Assembly: GCF_040529045.1 (NCBI RefSeq)
Contig: NZ_CP131914.1
Location: 4,634,501 to 4,698,500, forward strand
DNA length: 64,000 nucleotides
Source: Xanthomonas indica
Lineage (GTDB): Bacteria; Pseudomonadota; Gammaproteobacteria; Xanthomonadales; Xanthomonadaceae
Direction: 5' to 3'
The position numbers and the translations under genes were made by a program. The number at the start of each line of letters is the position of its first letter. Within the stretch, counting starts at the first letter, position 1. This document shows, one piece after another, positions 39,971-48,110 of the stretch. The notes below the pieces were generated by a model that was given only the letters and a program-made list of their open reading frames with translations, had not been told where the DNA came from and ran no database searches.

Positions 39971-40774
39971 TCAGGCCATCGCCGCATCGAGCGGCGTCGC
40001 AGCCGCATGCGGTGTGGCGGCATGCGGCTCCCACACCAGGCGATGGAAGTCGAAGCCGTGCTGCAGCCGCGGCTTGACCACGTTGAAGTAGGGCGACACG
40101 TCGAAGTCGCGCGGCAGCGTCAGGCTGTGGTGGCGCGCATGCAGGATCTCCGCATCCTCCGCCGCGTCGGCGTCCGCCGGCGGCGCCTGGTCGATCTCCG
40201 GCAGGATCGGGTAGCGGATCGCGCCGAAGGCCTGCGCCAGCAGCGTCGAGCAGATCGCCCGGGTCGGCTCGCCGCTGCCCAGTTCCAGGAAGCGGCGCTT
40301 CACCGACGACGGCAGCGGCGGCGTGCGGATCAGGTAGCGCGCCAGGTCGAAGATGTTCTTCAGGTCGTAGCTGTTGCCGACCCGCGAGACCATGTACTCC
40401 ACCACGGTCTCGATCTCCTGCGCGCTCAATCCGACCGGGCGGCAGATGCGCGTGTGCAGGCCGGCGAACTCGCTCAACCCCACCAGGCGCACACCGACAT
40501 TGATGTCGACATCGCAGAACAGCGGCGCTTCCTCGCCGGGCATCGCGGCCACGTGGTCGCCGATGTACAGCGCCGCGTGCGACCAGGTGGACTGGCTCAG
40601 GTACTTGATGGCGGTGGAGAAGCGGCTGTTGCCCTCGACCAGCAGCACGTCGCCCTTGCGCAGCGTGGCGCGCAGCAGCTGCGGCGGGCTGGTCGGCAGC
40701 TGCGAACCGTGGCGGCGCGGCTTGGACAAAAACTTGGCCAGGTGACGGCCCAGCAAACGTGGCAAGGACAGCAT
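39971..40774 (-). CDS. YiiX-like permuted papain-fold enzyme
   Basis: A 267-residue protein of the permuted NlpC/P60 (YiiX/YebB) group. The catalytic histidine is His66 in STWSHAALYIGDH, and the cysteine follows far downstream in RAICSTLLAQAF, the reverse of the order in ordinary NlpC/P60 domains. The motif RKGDVLLVEGNSRFSTAIKY before the His is typical. Members act as amidases or lipid acyl hydrolases; the substrate is unknown. There is no clear signal peptide. The start MLSLPRLLGRHLAKF has a GGGGGGA ribosome binding site; the longer upstream frame is not supported. Confidence 0.82.
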   Translation of the reverse strand: MLSLPRLLGRHLAKFLSKPRRHGSQLPTSPPQLLRATLRKGDVLLVEGNSRFSTAIKYLSQSTWSHAALYIGDHVAAMPGEEAPLFCDVDINVGVRLVGLSEFAGLHTRICRPVGLSAQEIETVVEYMVSRVGNSYDLKNIFDLARYLIRTPPLPSSVKRRFLELGSGEPTRAICSTLLAQAFGAIRYPILPEIDQAPPADADAAEDAEILHARHHSLTLPRDFDVSPYFNVVKPRLQHGFDFHRLVWEPHAATPHAAATPLDAAMA

Positions 40775-40983
40775 GCGCGTTCCCCCCCAGGGACGGCCGC
40801 TTCGGCGAAACGGCTTCGCTATCGTCAATGGCGGCGCTACCCGGGAATTCTTGAGTCGGCCGCTCACCGCAGCGCCGGCGTGCATGCGGATCCTCGCTTC
40901 CCGCACACCAGCGCGATGGTGCTGCGCTGCGTTAGGATGCCCGCCTGTCCGGCACCACGCCGAGCCCCGGATCAAGGACGACG

Positions 40984-41259
40984 ATGATCGCAATAGCGCT
41001 GACGACGATTGGCATCGGTTTCGTCATCGGGGTGCTTTTCGGCGCACGGCATCTGTTCTGGATCGTGCCGGCCGCACTTGCCTGCCTGTTCGTCTGGGTG
41101 CGGCGTGCCGGTGCCGAGGCGCACAACCCTGAGCATGCGGGCTGGATATTTGGTCTGACCTTGATCGCATTACCTGTGTTGGGGGCGCTGGCTTCGGTCG
41201 GGTGGCTCGCTGGTTACCTGCTGCGCCTGCAGATTCTGCGGCGAATCGAGAGCAGATGA
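40984..41259 (+). CDS. Small inner-membrane protein, 91 aa
   Basis: A small protein with three hydrophobic stretches (IAIALTTIGIGFVIGVLFG, LFWIVPAALACLFVWV and IFGLTLIALPVLGALASVGW) and a basic C-terminus. The start has AAGGA upstream at a normal distance. I recognise no family. It lies divergently from the YiiX-like gene and converges with the next hypothetical gene, so it is on its own transcript. Its hydrophobic pattern makes a chance reading frame unlikely. Confidence 0.7.
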   Translation: MIAIALTTIGIGFVIGVLFGARHLFWIVPAALACLFVWVRRAGAEAHNPEHAGWIFGLTLIALPVLGALASVGWLAGYLLRLQILRRIESR

Positions 41260-41326
41260 GCAGCAGCATGCGCCGAACCACCGGCACCGCATGCTGGTTG
41301 CCTTGGCGGACACCGGCACAAGAAGG

Positions 41327-41797
41327 TCAAGGCCGCCGCAGCACCGACAACTCCATCATCTCGGCCGAGTTCCGATTCAGATAGATCACGTACGTGCGGT
41401 TGCCGCCCGCGTGCACCTCGAGGCTGTCGCCAGGCATGAGCCCGGCTTTCTCGACCACTGGGCCGCCACGTGGCGTCGCACGCAGATGCGCCGTCGCGGC
41501 GTCCGTACTGGGCGTCAGATTGGACACGGTCAATGCCCCGTTCCAGATCGCACGGCTCTCGCCCGGCAGCAACGTCATGAGCGCCGACGACGCGGCCGCT
41601 TCCGACTTGCATGCCGCAGCCTGCGCCTCGGCCAGCTGCCGCTGCAGCGGCTTGACCTCCACGTACTGCACGAAGCCGTAGGTCGCGCCGATCACCACCA
41701 GCACCGCCGAGACCTCGGCGGCGGTGCGCTTGAACGAGAGTCCTTGCCACCATGTCTGCGCCGGCGGGGGCGGCGTCTGTCGGGTCGTTCGAGCCAT
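41327..41797 (-). CDS. Hypothetical protein with one membrane helix and coiled coil
   Basis: A 156-residue protein: a proline-rich cytosolic N-terminus, one membrane helix (about 27-46, TAAEVSAVLVVIGATYGFV), a short helical stretch (KPLQRQLAEAQAAACKSE) and a C-terminal soluble domain of about 80 residues. The C-terminal part (GPVVEKAGLMPGDSLEVHAGG) resembles the peptide-binding loop region of a PDZ domain, but it is too short for me to claim one. No family name can be given. It converges with the small membrane protein. No strong ribosome binding site is visible. Confidence 0.65.
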   Translation of the reverse strand: MARTTRQTPPPPAQTWWQGLSFKRTAAEVSAVLVVIGATYGFVQYVEVKPLQRQLAEAQAAACKSEAAASSALMTLLPGESRAIWNGALTVSNLTPSTDAATAHLRATPRGGPVVEKAGLMPGDSLEVHAGGNRTYVIYLNRNSAEMMELSVLRRP

Positions 41798-42199
41798 GCA
41801 TCACGGTATCGATGCCGCCACGGCGCTGTCTGCCAGCACGGCTGACATCGCCGCGCACAGTCGCGTTCGTCTACCTGGCGATACAGACGCGGCGCCACGT
41901 GCCTCGCGACAGGCGTCACCTCAGGCACGGACATCGCGCGATGGCGGCATGGCCTCGTGACTACGTAACTCCGCAGGCGAGGACTCGGCTTTCGGAGGTT
42001 TCGAAACCAGGGACCGTCGAGACGCAGGGCGAACCGCCCACGCAGCATGTTGCGCCGCAACTTGACGCATCGCGCGCCCAGGCGGAGTCTTGGCATGAAA
42101 TTACGAAATAATTTTCGCAATCCGAAATTCACTTGTCAAGCGACATCCCCGGACGGGTCGAGCAAGCTGGCGATTCCCCGGGTCTTCCAGGAACTGCAG
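41798..42199. other. Intergenic region upstream of the iclR-type gene
   Basis: About 400 bases without a convincing gene. The left 290 bases are GC-rich and featureless. The right part becomes AT-rich at 42093-42136 and contains the CGAAA/TTTCG operator candidate described separately, so the regulator's promoter is expected there. Confidence 0.5.
42104..42127. promoter_or_regulatory. Candidate IclR-type operator
   Basis: Three alternating pentamers, CGAAA-TAAT-TTTCG-CAATC-CGAAA, give two overlapping dyads in an AT-rich island 73-96 bases upstream of the regulator start. The first dyad, GAAATAATTTTC, resembles the GGAAATNATTTCC-type sites of the IclR family. Autoregulation and control of the downstream carrier and DapA-like genes are inferred. 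Confidence 0.5.
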
Positions 42200-43051
42200 A
42201 TGGTCAAGACGATTTCCCAGCGCGCGGCCAGCCCCGCGCCCGACGACGGCGACGACGCCGGGGACAAGAAGCTGCGCAGTACCGTGCAGTCGCTGGCCAA
42301 GGGCTTTCGGGTGCTCGAGGCGTTCTCGTCCGAACACGAGGAACTGTCGCTGAGCCAGATCGCGGCCCTGGCCAGGCTCGACCCCGGCACCACCTTCCGC
42401 ATGCTCAACACCCTGGTCGAGCTGGGCTACGTGCATCGCGTCCCGGAGAGCCGCCGGTTCCGCCTGACCCTGAAGGTGCTCGACCTCGGCTTCCATGCCA
42501 TCGCCCGCCGCGACCTGCGCAGCGTGGTGCGGCCGCTGCTGCGCACGCTGGTCAGCGACGTCAACGAGGCAGCCAGCTTCGCGGTCCTGCAAGGCCCCGA
42601 CGTGCTCTACATCGAACGCGTCCGCGCCGGCATCACCCGCCTGGGCGTGGACATCCGCATCGGCACCACGGTGCCCAGCACCCGCACCGCGATCGGCCTG
42701 GCGATGCTGGCGCACCTGGCACCGGCGGAAGTGGCGCGCGTGACCGGCGTGGACGTGCAGGCCCAGACTCCGGAGATCGCCACGATGCGGCGCACCTTCG
42801 ACTGCATCCGCCGCGACCGCTACGTGATCCTGGATTCGATGCTGACCGAAGGCCTGCGCGTGCTGGCGGTGCCGGTCCTGGATGCGGACGACTATCCGCT
42901 CGGCGCGATCAGCGTCGCTGCGCCGTCGGTACGCACCAGCCATGCCGAACTGCTCAATACCGCCCTCCAGCCCACGCTGCTGGCCGCCAAGGACATCGCC
43001 TTCGCGATCCAGGCCAGCGGGAGTGTTGCCGTGACCGCCCCCAGCACCTGA
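42200..43051 (+). CDS. IclR-family transcriptional regulator
   Basis: A 283-residue regulator. The winged helix-turn-helix is LRSTVQSLAKGFRVLEAFSSEHEELSLSQIAALARLDPGTTFRMLNTLVELGYV (read in parts), and the C-terminal IclR effector domain shows VLYIERVRAG, GTTVPSTRTAIG and PLGAISVAAPS. Members bind small acids and control sugar-acid or aromatic catabolism. The start MVKTISQRAAS has AGGAA at about 7 bases; an upstream frame would run through the operator. It precedes an MFS carrier, a DapA-family enzyme and an OprB porin in the same direction, which it probably regulates. Confidence 0.9.
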   Translation: MVKTISQRAASPAPDDGDDAGDKKLRSTVQSLAKGFRVLEAFSSEHEELSLSQIAALARLDPGTTFRMLNTLVELGYVHRVPESRRFRLTLKVLDLGFHAIARRDLRSVVRPLLRTLVSDVNEAASFAVLQGPDVLYIERVRAGITRLGVDIRIGTTVPSTRTAIGLAMLAHLAPAEVARVTGVDVQAQTPEIATMRRTFDCIRRDRYVILDSMLTEGLRVLAVPVLDADDYPLGAISVAAPSVRTSHAELLNTALQPTLLAAKDIAFAIQASGSVAVTAPST

Positions 43052-43149
43052 TCCGCCCCGGCCGTCGCCCGGCCCTCCCTGTCCGTCTCGCTGCGTGGAC
43101 GCTTCGGCGCCCGCGCCGGGATCCACTTGTCCTGCGAAAGGCAGCCACG

Positions 43150-44562
43150 ATGCTCATGCCCACCACAGCCGCCGCCACCACCGCCACCACCAGCCCCCGC
43201 GCGCCGTCCATCGCCGAGGCGCAGGCGGAGATCGGCGCGCGCCTCGAACGCCTGCCGATCACCCGCAAGGTGTGGTGGGCGCGCAACATCGTCGGCGCCG
43301 CCACGTTCTTCGACGGCTACACGGTGATCGCCATCGCCTACGCGATGCCGGTGCTGACCAAGGAATGGCAGCTGTCGCCGGCGCAGATCGGCATGATCCT
43401 GTCGGCCGGCTACCTGGGCCAACTGCTGGGCTCGGTGTTCTTCGGCTGGCTGGCCGAACGCATCGGCCGCCTGCACGTGCTGCTGTTCACCATCCTGCTG
43501 TTCGTGTCGATGGACGTGGCCTGCCTGTTCGCCGGCAGCGCCGCGGCGATGATCGCGTTCCGCTTCGTCCAGGGCATCGGCACCGGCGGCGAGGTGCCGG
43601 TGGCCAGCGCCTACATCAACGAACTGATCGGTTCGAAGAAGCGGGGACGCTTCTTCCTGCTGTACGAAGTGATGTTCCTGCTGGGCCTGGTCGCGGCCGG
43701 CGGCATCGGCTACTTCCTGGTGCCGGCCTACGGCTGGAAGGCGATGTTCATGGTCGGGCTGATCCCGGCGGCGATCATGATTCCGCTGCGTTTCTTCATG
43801 TTCGAATCGCCGAGATGGCTGGCGGCCAAGGGCCGCTACGCCAAGGCCGATGCCATCGTGGCCGAGCTCGAGCGCAGCGCCGAGCGCCGCCATGGTCCGT
43901 TGCCGACGCCGGTGTTCGACCGCAGCGCGCTGCCCAAGGCGCAGCGCTCGGACTGGCGCGAGCTGTTCGGCAGCGTCTATCGCAATCGCACGTTGGTGAT
44001 CTGGAGCCTGTGGTTCTGCTCCTACCTGGTGGCCAACGGCATCATCACCTGGCTGCCGACGCTGTACCGCACGCACTTCGGGCTGTCGCTGCAGCAGAGC
44101 ATCGCCTATGGCTTCTTCACCTCGCTGGCCGGCGTCGCCGCCGCGGTGGTGTGCGCCCTATCGATCGACAAGGTCGGGCGCAAGCGCTGGTATGGGCTGG
44201 CGTTCGTGGCCGGCGGCGTGCCGCTGCTGGCGCTGGCGGCGCTCGGCGGCACCTCGGCGCCGCAGGTGCTGGTGTTCGCGGCGCTGGGCTATGCCGCGGT
44301 ACAGACCATCACCTTCTCGCTGTACCTGTACTCGGCCGAACTCTACCCCACCCGCATCCGCGCCATCGGCACCGGGCTGGGCAGCGCCTGGTTGCGCCTG
44401 GGTTCGGCCTGCGGGCCGCTGCTGGTCGGCGCGGTCATCGCCGGACTCGGCATCCGCTACGTGTTCGCGGCCTTCGCCGCCGTGCTGCTGGCCGGCGCCG
44501 CGGTGACCTGGCGCTTCGCCCTGGAAACCAAGGGCAAGTCGCTGGAGCAGCTGTCGCCCTGA
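43150..44562 (+). CDS. MFS transporter of sugar/acid type
   Basis: A 470-residue 12-helix carrier. Family motifs are GWLAERIGRLHVLLF, RFVQGIGTGGEVPVASAYINE, ESPRWLAAKGR and YPTRIRAIGTGLGSAWLRLG, the pattern of the sugar-porter-like and aromatic-acid:H+ symporters. It should import an organic substrate through the inner membrane. The flanking genes, an IclR regulator, a DapA-type lyase/aldolase and a porin, suggest it imports the substrate of this small catabolic island. The start MLMPTTAAATTAT is followed by a low-complexity cytosolic stretch of about 25 residues; the exact start codon is not certain. Confidence 0.88.
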   Translation: MLMPTTAAATTATTSPRAPSIAEAQAEIGARLERLPITRKVWWARNIVGAATFFDGYTVIAIAYAMPVLTKEWQLSPAQIGMILSAGYLGQLLGSVFFGWLAERIGRLHVLLFTILLFVSMDVACLFAGSAAAMIAFRFVQGIGTGGEVPVASAYINELIGSKKRGRFFLLYEVMFLLGLVAAGGIGYFLVPAYGWKAMFMVGLIPAAIMIPLRFFMFESPRWLAAKGRYAKADAIVAELERSAERRHGPLPTPVFDRSALPKAQRSDWRELFGSVYRNRTLVIWSLWFCSYLVANGIITWLPTLYRTHFGLSLQQSIAYGFFTSLAGVAAAVVCALSIDKVGRKRWYGLAFVAGGVPLLALAALGGTSAPQVLVFAALGYAAVQTITFSLYLYSAELYPTRIRAIGTGLGSAWLRLGSACGPLLVGAVIAGLGIRYVFAAFAAVLLAGAAVTWRFALETKGKSLEQLSP

Positions 44563-44671
44563 GCGCATCGCCGGCACCGCCGCCGGCGCATCGCGCATCG
44601 CCTCCGTCCCACCCCCGTCGGACCCCGCGTTCGATTCCATCCCCCGTTGATCCGAAGAAGAGGAAATCCGC

Positions 44672-45601
44672 ATGAGCCACATCGACCTGAAAGGCCTGGT
44701 CCCCGCCCCGGTCACCCCGTTCACCCGCGACGGCGCCGTCGACTATCCCGCGATCAAGCGCATCGGCGCCTGGCTCGGCGGCATCGACGGGGTCAAGGGC
44801 CTGACCGTGCTCGGCCACGCCGGCGAAGGCACCTTCCTGGAACGCGACGAACAGGCCAAGGTGATCACCGCGTTCCGCGACGCGGTCGATGGCCGCATCC
44901 CGATCATCGCCGGCATCACCCTGGAAGGCACCCGCGTGGCCGCCGACGAAGCCAAGCGCGCGGTCGCCGCCGGCGCGTCCGCCGGCCTGATCTATCCGTC
45001 GCACGGCTGGCTGCGCTTCGGCTACCAGAAGGGCGCGCCGCAGGATCGCTACAAGGCCATCCACGAGGCCAGCGGGCTGCCGATGATCCTGTTCCAGTAC
45101 CCGGACGCGACCAAGGCCACCTACGACCTGGAGACGCTGCTGGAGATCGCCGCGCTGCCGGGCGTGGTGGCGATGAAGAACGGCGTGCGCAACATGAAGC
45201 GCTGGGACACCGAGATCCCGGTATTCCGCAAGGAGCGCCCGCACGTGCCGGTGCTGACCTGCCACGACGAGTATCTGCTGCACACCATGTTCGACGTGGA
45301 TGGCGCGCTGGTGGGCTATGGCTGCATCGCCCCGGAACCGCTGCTGGAGATGATCGCGGCCGGCAAGGCCAAGGACTACGCCAAGGCGCGCGCACTGCAC
45401 GATCGCCTGCTGCCGGTGACCAAGAGCGTCTATCACCGCGGCTCGCATATGGAAGGCTCGGTGGCGCTGAAGTGGGCGCTGGTCGCGCGCGGCCTGCTCG
45501 ACCACGCCACGGTGCGTTCGCCGCTGCTGCCGCTGGCCGAGGGCGCCGACAAGGAGATCGCCGCGGCGATGGCCGCCGCCGGCCTCGGCAAGGTGGCCTG
45601 A
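44672..45601 (+). CDS. DapA-family (dihydrodipicolinate synthase-like) lyase
   Basis: A 309-residue TIM-barrel protein of the DHDPS/NAL family, whose members act on 2-keto acids through a Schiff base. The lysine is Lys169 in GVVAMKNGVRN. The Thr pair of true DapA (GTTGE) is replaced by GHAGE (48-52), and the catalytic Tyr position is Phe141 in ILFQYPDATK, with a Tyr two residues on. It is therefore not a lysine-biosynthesis enzyme but a catabolic member of unknown substrate. The ribosome binding site is AAGAGGAAAT. It lies between a carrier and a porin under a probable IclR regulator, consistent with catabolism of a sugar acid or related 2-keto compound. Confidence 0.88.
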   Translation: MSHIDLKGLVPAPVTPFTRDGAVDYPAIKRIGAWLGGIDGVKGLTVLGHAGEGTFLERDEQAKVITAFRDAVDGRIPIIAGITLEGTRVAADEAKRAVAAGASAGLIYPSHGWLRFGYQKGAPQDRYKAIHEASGLPMILFQYPDATKATYDLETLLEIAALPGVVAMKNGVRNMKRWDTEIPVFRKERPHVPVLTCHDEYLLHTMFDVDGALVGYGCIAPEPLLEMIAAGKAKDYAKARALHDRLLPVTKSVYHRGSHMEGSVALKWALVARGLLDHATVRSPLLPLAEGADKEIAAAMAAAGLGKVA

Positions 45602-45882
45602 CCCAACAGGTTGCCTCCAGTTCGATGGGCCGCGCAGTTGCGCGGCCCATCCGCTGCGGCGATGGCGTGCGCCTCGGCGCCGCGCAACGCGTTCCGGTCT
45701 GCCCTCGCGTTTCTTTGCCGGTCCCCCCACAGGTCTGCACACAGGCGTGCCCGTCGCCGACGGACGCGACGCCGTGCTGCGGCTCCACGACCGGAAGGTG
45801 TCTTCCCTTCGCGCACTGCCGCGTCGCCGCGCACCCACCGCGCGCGTCCGGTGAGTGCTTCGTCTCGTCCGTGGAGCGTCCC
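45602..45882. other. Leader region of the porin gene
   Basis: These 281 bases hold the 12-bp hairpin and otherwise no gene. The region is mixed in composition, with a plausible porin promoter in the last 150 bases, but no clear box can be fixed. Confidence 0.4.
45624..45651. terminator. 12-bp hairpin after the DapA-family gene
   Basis: A perfect stem, GATGGGCCGCGC / GCGCGGCCCATC, with loop AGTT, 23 bases beyond the stop. No U-run follows, so it may slow or partly end transcription before the porin gene, or protect the upstream mRNA. Confidence 0.55.
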
Positions 45883-47181
45883 ATGTCCCGTTCTCTTTCC
45901 TGCGTCTCGTTGCTGGCGGCTGCCGCCGCCCTGCCGGCCACCGCCATTGCCGCCGACACCGGGCAGTGGCTCGACGAGCACGGCATCGCGCCGCGCTTGG
46001 TCTGGTCCAACGACTATGCGCGCAACGTCGACGGCGGCCTGTCGCGCGGCGATCGCAATGCCGGCGGCGTGGTCGCCGGCGCGGACGTGGATCTGCAACG
46101 CCTGTTCGGCATTGCGGGCGCCACGCTGCACGCCACCGGCGCCTGGTACTACGGCGACAGCCTGTCGCAGCGGCAGATCGGCAACGGCGTCAAGGTGCAG
46201 GGCTACTGGTATCCGCAGCAGCAGGCGCAACTGGCGCAACTGACCTGGGAACAGACCTTCGCCGACGGGCGCTGGCAACTGGTCGCCGGGCGCATGAACA
46301 CCACCTGGCAGTTCGCGCGCAGCCGCTACGGCTGCCGCTTCGTCGGCGCCTCGGACTGCCCGTTCCAACTGAGCCAGGCCGATGGCGGCTTTGTCGGCTT
46401 TCCCTACGTGAACTGGGGCGCGAAGCTGCGCTACAAGCCCGACGCCACCTACGTGTCGGTGGGCGCGTTCGAACTGAACCCGCAGCGCAAGAACACCCAC
46501 GGCCTGGACTGGAGCACCGCCGACAGCAACGGCGTGCTGGGCACGCTCGAGGTAGGCTACGAACCCGATCCCGCCCGCGGCCGGGGCGCACCGCGCTACG
46601 TGGCCGGCGTCTGGTACAACTCGGCCGACTACAGCGATCTGCGCTACAACCAGGCCGGCGGCCTGCGCGGGTTGGTCGGCGGTCCCGCGCGCCTGTACGA
46701 CGGCGGACGCTGGGGCGCGTACGCGCTCGGCGAACGCGCGCTGTACCGGCCGCAGGGCATGGCGAGCAAGCGCATGCTGGTCGCCTTCGGCAACATCGCC
46801 GCACCGTTCGACAATCACCAGGTCTACGACCTGCAGGTCACCGCCGGCCTGTACTACAGCGGCCCGTTCGCATCGCGGCCAGGCGACGGACTCGGTGTCA
46901 TCGCGAACTACTACCGCTTCAGCGCCGACCAGCAGGGTTACATGAACGACCTGCTGCGCAAGCGCGGCGCGGCGCCGGAGATCTCGCGCAACGAGACCCT
47001 GTTCGAACTCAACTACAGCTATCGCATCGCGCAGTCGTCGCTGTTCCTGGTGCCGAACGTGCAGTACATCGTCAACCCCGACCTCCTGGGCAATCCCGCC
47101 GCGCGCCGCGCGCCGGACAACGCCCTGGTGCTCGGCTTGCGGGTGATGCTCAACATCGGCGGCCTGGGCACGCCGAAGTGA
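45883..47181 (+). CDS. OprB-family carbohydrate porin
   Basis: A 432-residue outer-membrane protein with signal peptide MSRSLSCVSLLAAAAALPATAIA. Alternating beta strands and family stretches (LVWSNDYARNVDGGLSRG, GYWYPQQQAQLAQLTWEQTF, GRMNTTWQFARS, NWGAKLRYKP and the final LGLRVMLNIGG) mark a 16-stranded OprB-type porin, which lets sugars or related polyols diffuse in. A Cys pair is present (YGCRFVGASDCPF), as in other OprB proteins. The start has GGAG at 7 bases. It closes the IclR-MFS-DapA island and should bring its substrate through the outer membrane, though 281 bases and a hairpin separate it from the lyase gene. Confidence 0.88.
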   Translation: MSRSLSCVSLLAAAAALPATAIAADTGQWLDEHGIAPRLVWSNDYARNVDGGLSRGDRNAGGVVAGADVDLQRLFGIAGATLHATGAWYYGDSLSQRQIGNGVKVQGYWYPQQQAQLAQLTWEQTFADGRWQLVAGRMNTTWQFARSRYGCRFVGASDCPFQLSQADGGFVGFPYVNWGAKLRYKPDATYVSVGAFELNPQRKNTHGLDWSTADSNGVLGTLEVGYEPDPARGRGAPRYVAGVWYNSADYSDLRYNQAGGLRGLVGGPARLYDGGRWGAYALGERALYRPQGMASKRMLVAFGNIAAPFDNHQVYDLQVTAGLYYSGPFASRPGDGLGVIANYYRFSADQQGYMNDLLRKRGAAPEISRNETLFELNYSYRIAQSSLFLVPNVQYIVNPDLLGNPAARRAPDNALVLGLRVMLNIGGLGTPK

Positions 47182-47365
47182 GGCGGCGCGTGCGGCGCAC
47201 CGGCACTGGCGGCGACGACGTGCGATCGGCGCGCGACCAAGGCATCCGCACAGCGCCTCGCCTGTCGCCGCGCCGGCACCGCCGTGCGCGCGCGCCCCGC
47301 GCGAGAACTCCCCCGGGCGCAAATGCCTGCTGAACGACGCCGGCCAAGCCACCGCGCAAGTTCAT

Positions 47366-47385
47366 AAATGTACAGCTGGACATTT
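47366..47385. promoter_or_regulatory. TetR-type operator
   Basis: AAATGTACAGCTGGACATTT is a 20-base palindrome with a single mismatched pair, in an AT-rich island that ends 14 bases before the regulator's start codon. Size, symmetry and position fit an autoregulatory TetR operator controlling the regulator and the P450 gene coupled to it. Confidence 0.75.
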
Positions 47386-47399
47386 TTATCGTCGCCGGC

Positions 47400-48110
47400 A
47401 TGACCACGACGACGTCCCACCGCCCTCGCCCGCGCGGCCGCCCGACCAAGGATCAGCCCGACGGCCGCCAGGCCCTGCTGTCGGCCGCGTCCGTCGCCTT
47501 TGCCCGGTACGGGTTCGACGGCGCCGACCTCCGCACCATCGCGGCCGCCGCCGGAGTCAGCCCGAACCTGGTGCGCGTGCATTTCGGCAGCAAGGCCGCG
47601 CTGTGGGACGCCTGCGTGGACCAGTTCGCGCAGGCACTGAAGCCGCGGCTTGCGGCGATGGCGCAGCTGACCGCAGACCACGCGCGCGCGCTGCCGGCGC
47701 GGCTGGCGGACGCGATCCTGCTCATGGCGACCTTCTACGAGACCCACCCGGCAGTGCGCGACTTCGTCGCGCGGGTGGTCTCCGAACGTCCCGAACGCGC
47801 CGCCGTGGTCACCGAGCAGTTGCTGCGCCCGGCCTATGCCGCCGGCCACGCGTTGATCCTTGCCGGGATCCGCGCCGGCATCGTGAAGGCGACGCATCCG
47901 GCGCTGTTCTTCGTACTGCTCAACAGCATGCTCAGCCAGCCGCCGGAGTTCCCGCAGCTGCTGGCCCGGCTGGCGCCAGAGATCTCGGCCGACGCCGCGC
48001 GGACGCGGCTGGTCGAGACCGTGCTCGCCACCCTGCTGCATCCCCCGCATTCCGGCATCGGTCCCGCACCGATCGCCCCATCGCACTCTCCCGAGGAAGG
48101 CGCCCCATGA
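47400..48110 (+). CDS. TetR-family regulator of the P450 gene
   Basis: A 236-residue regulator. The N-terminal helix-turn-helix lies in ALLSAASVAFARYGFDGADLRTIAAAAGVSPNLVRVHFGSKAALWDACVD (positions about 25-75, read in parts); the C-terminal ligand domain is all-helical. A near-perfect palindrome is directly upstream. The stop overlaps the start of the P450 gene by ATGA, so both are translated from one mRNA. The same arrangement is known from Bacillus megaterium, where the TetR-type repressor Bm3R1 precedes and controls CYP102A1. Release by a fatty-acid-like or xenobiotic ligand is inferred from that parallel. Confidence 0.88.
   Translation: MTTTTSHRPRPRGRPTKDQPDGRQALLSAASVAFARYGFDGADLRTIAAAAGVSPNLVRVHFGSKAALWDACVDQFAQALKPRLAAMAQLTADHARALPARLADAILLMATFYETHPAVRDFVARVVSERPERAAVVTEQLLRPAYAAGHALILAGIRAGIVKATHPALFFVLLNSMLSQPPEFPQLLARLAPEISADAARTRLVETVLATLLHPPHSGIGPAPIAPSHSPEEGAP

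Noticed and set aside
44443..47352. Long reverse and alternative forward frames over the DapA-like and porin genes
   Set aside because: They overlap genes with clear motifs and continue through the non-coding gap between them.
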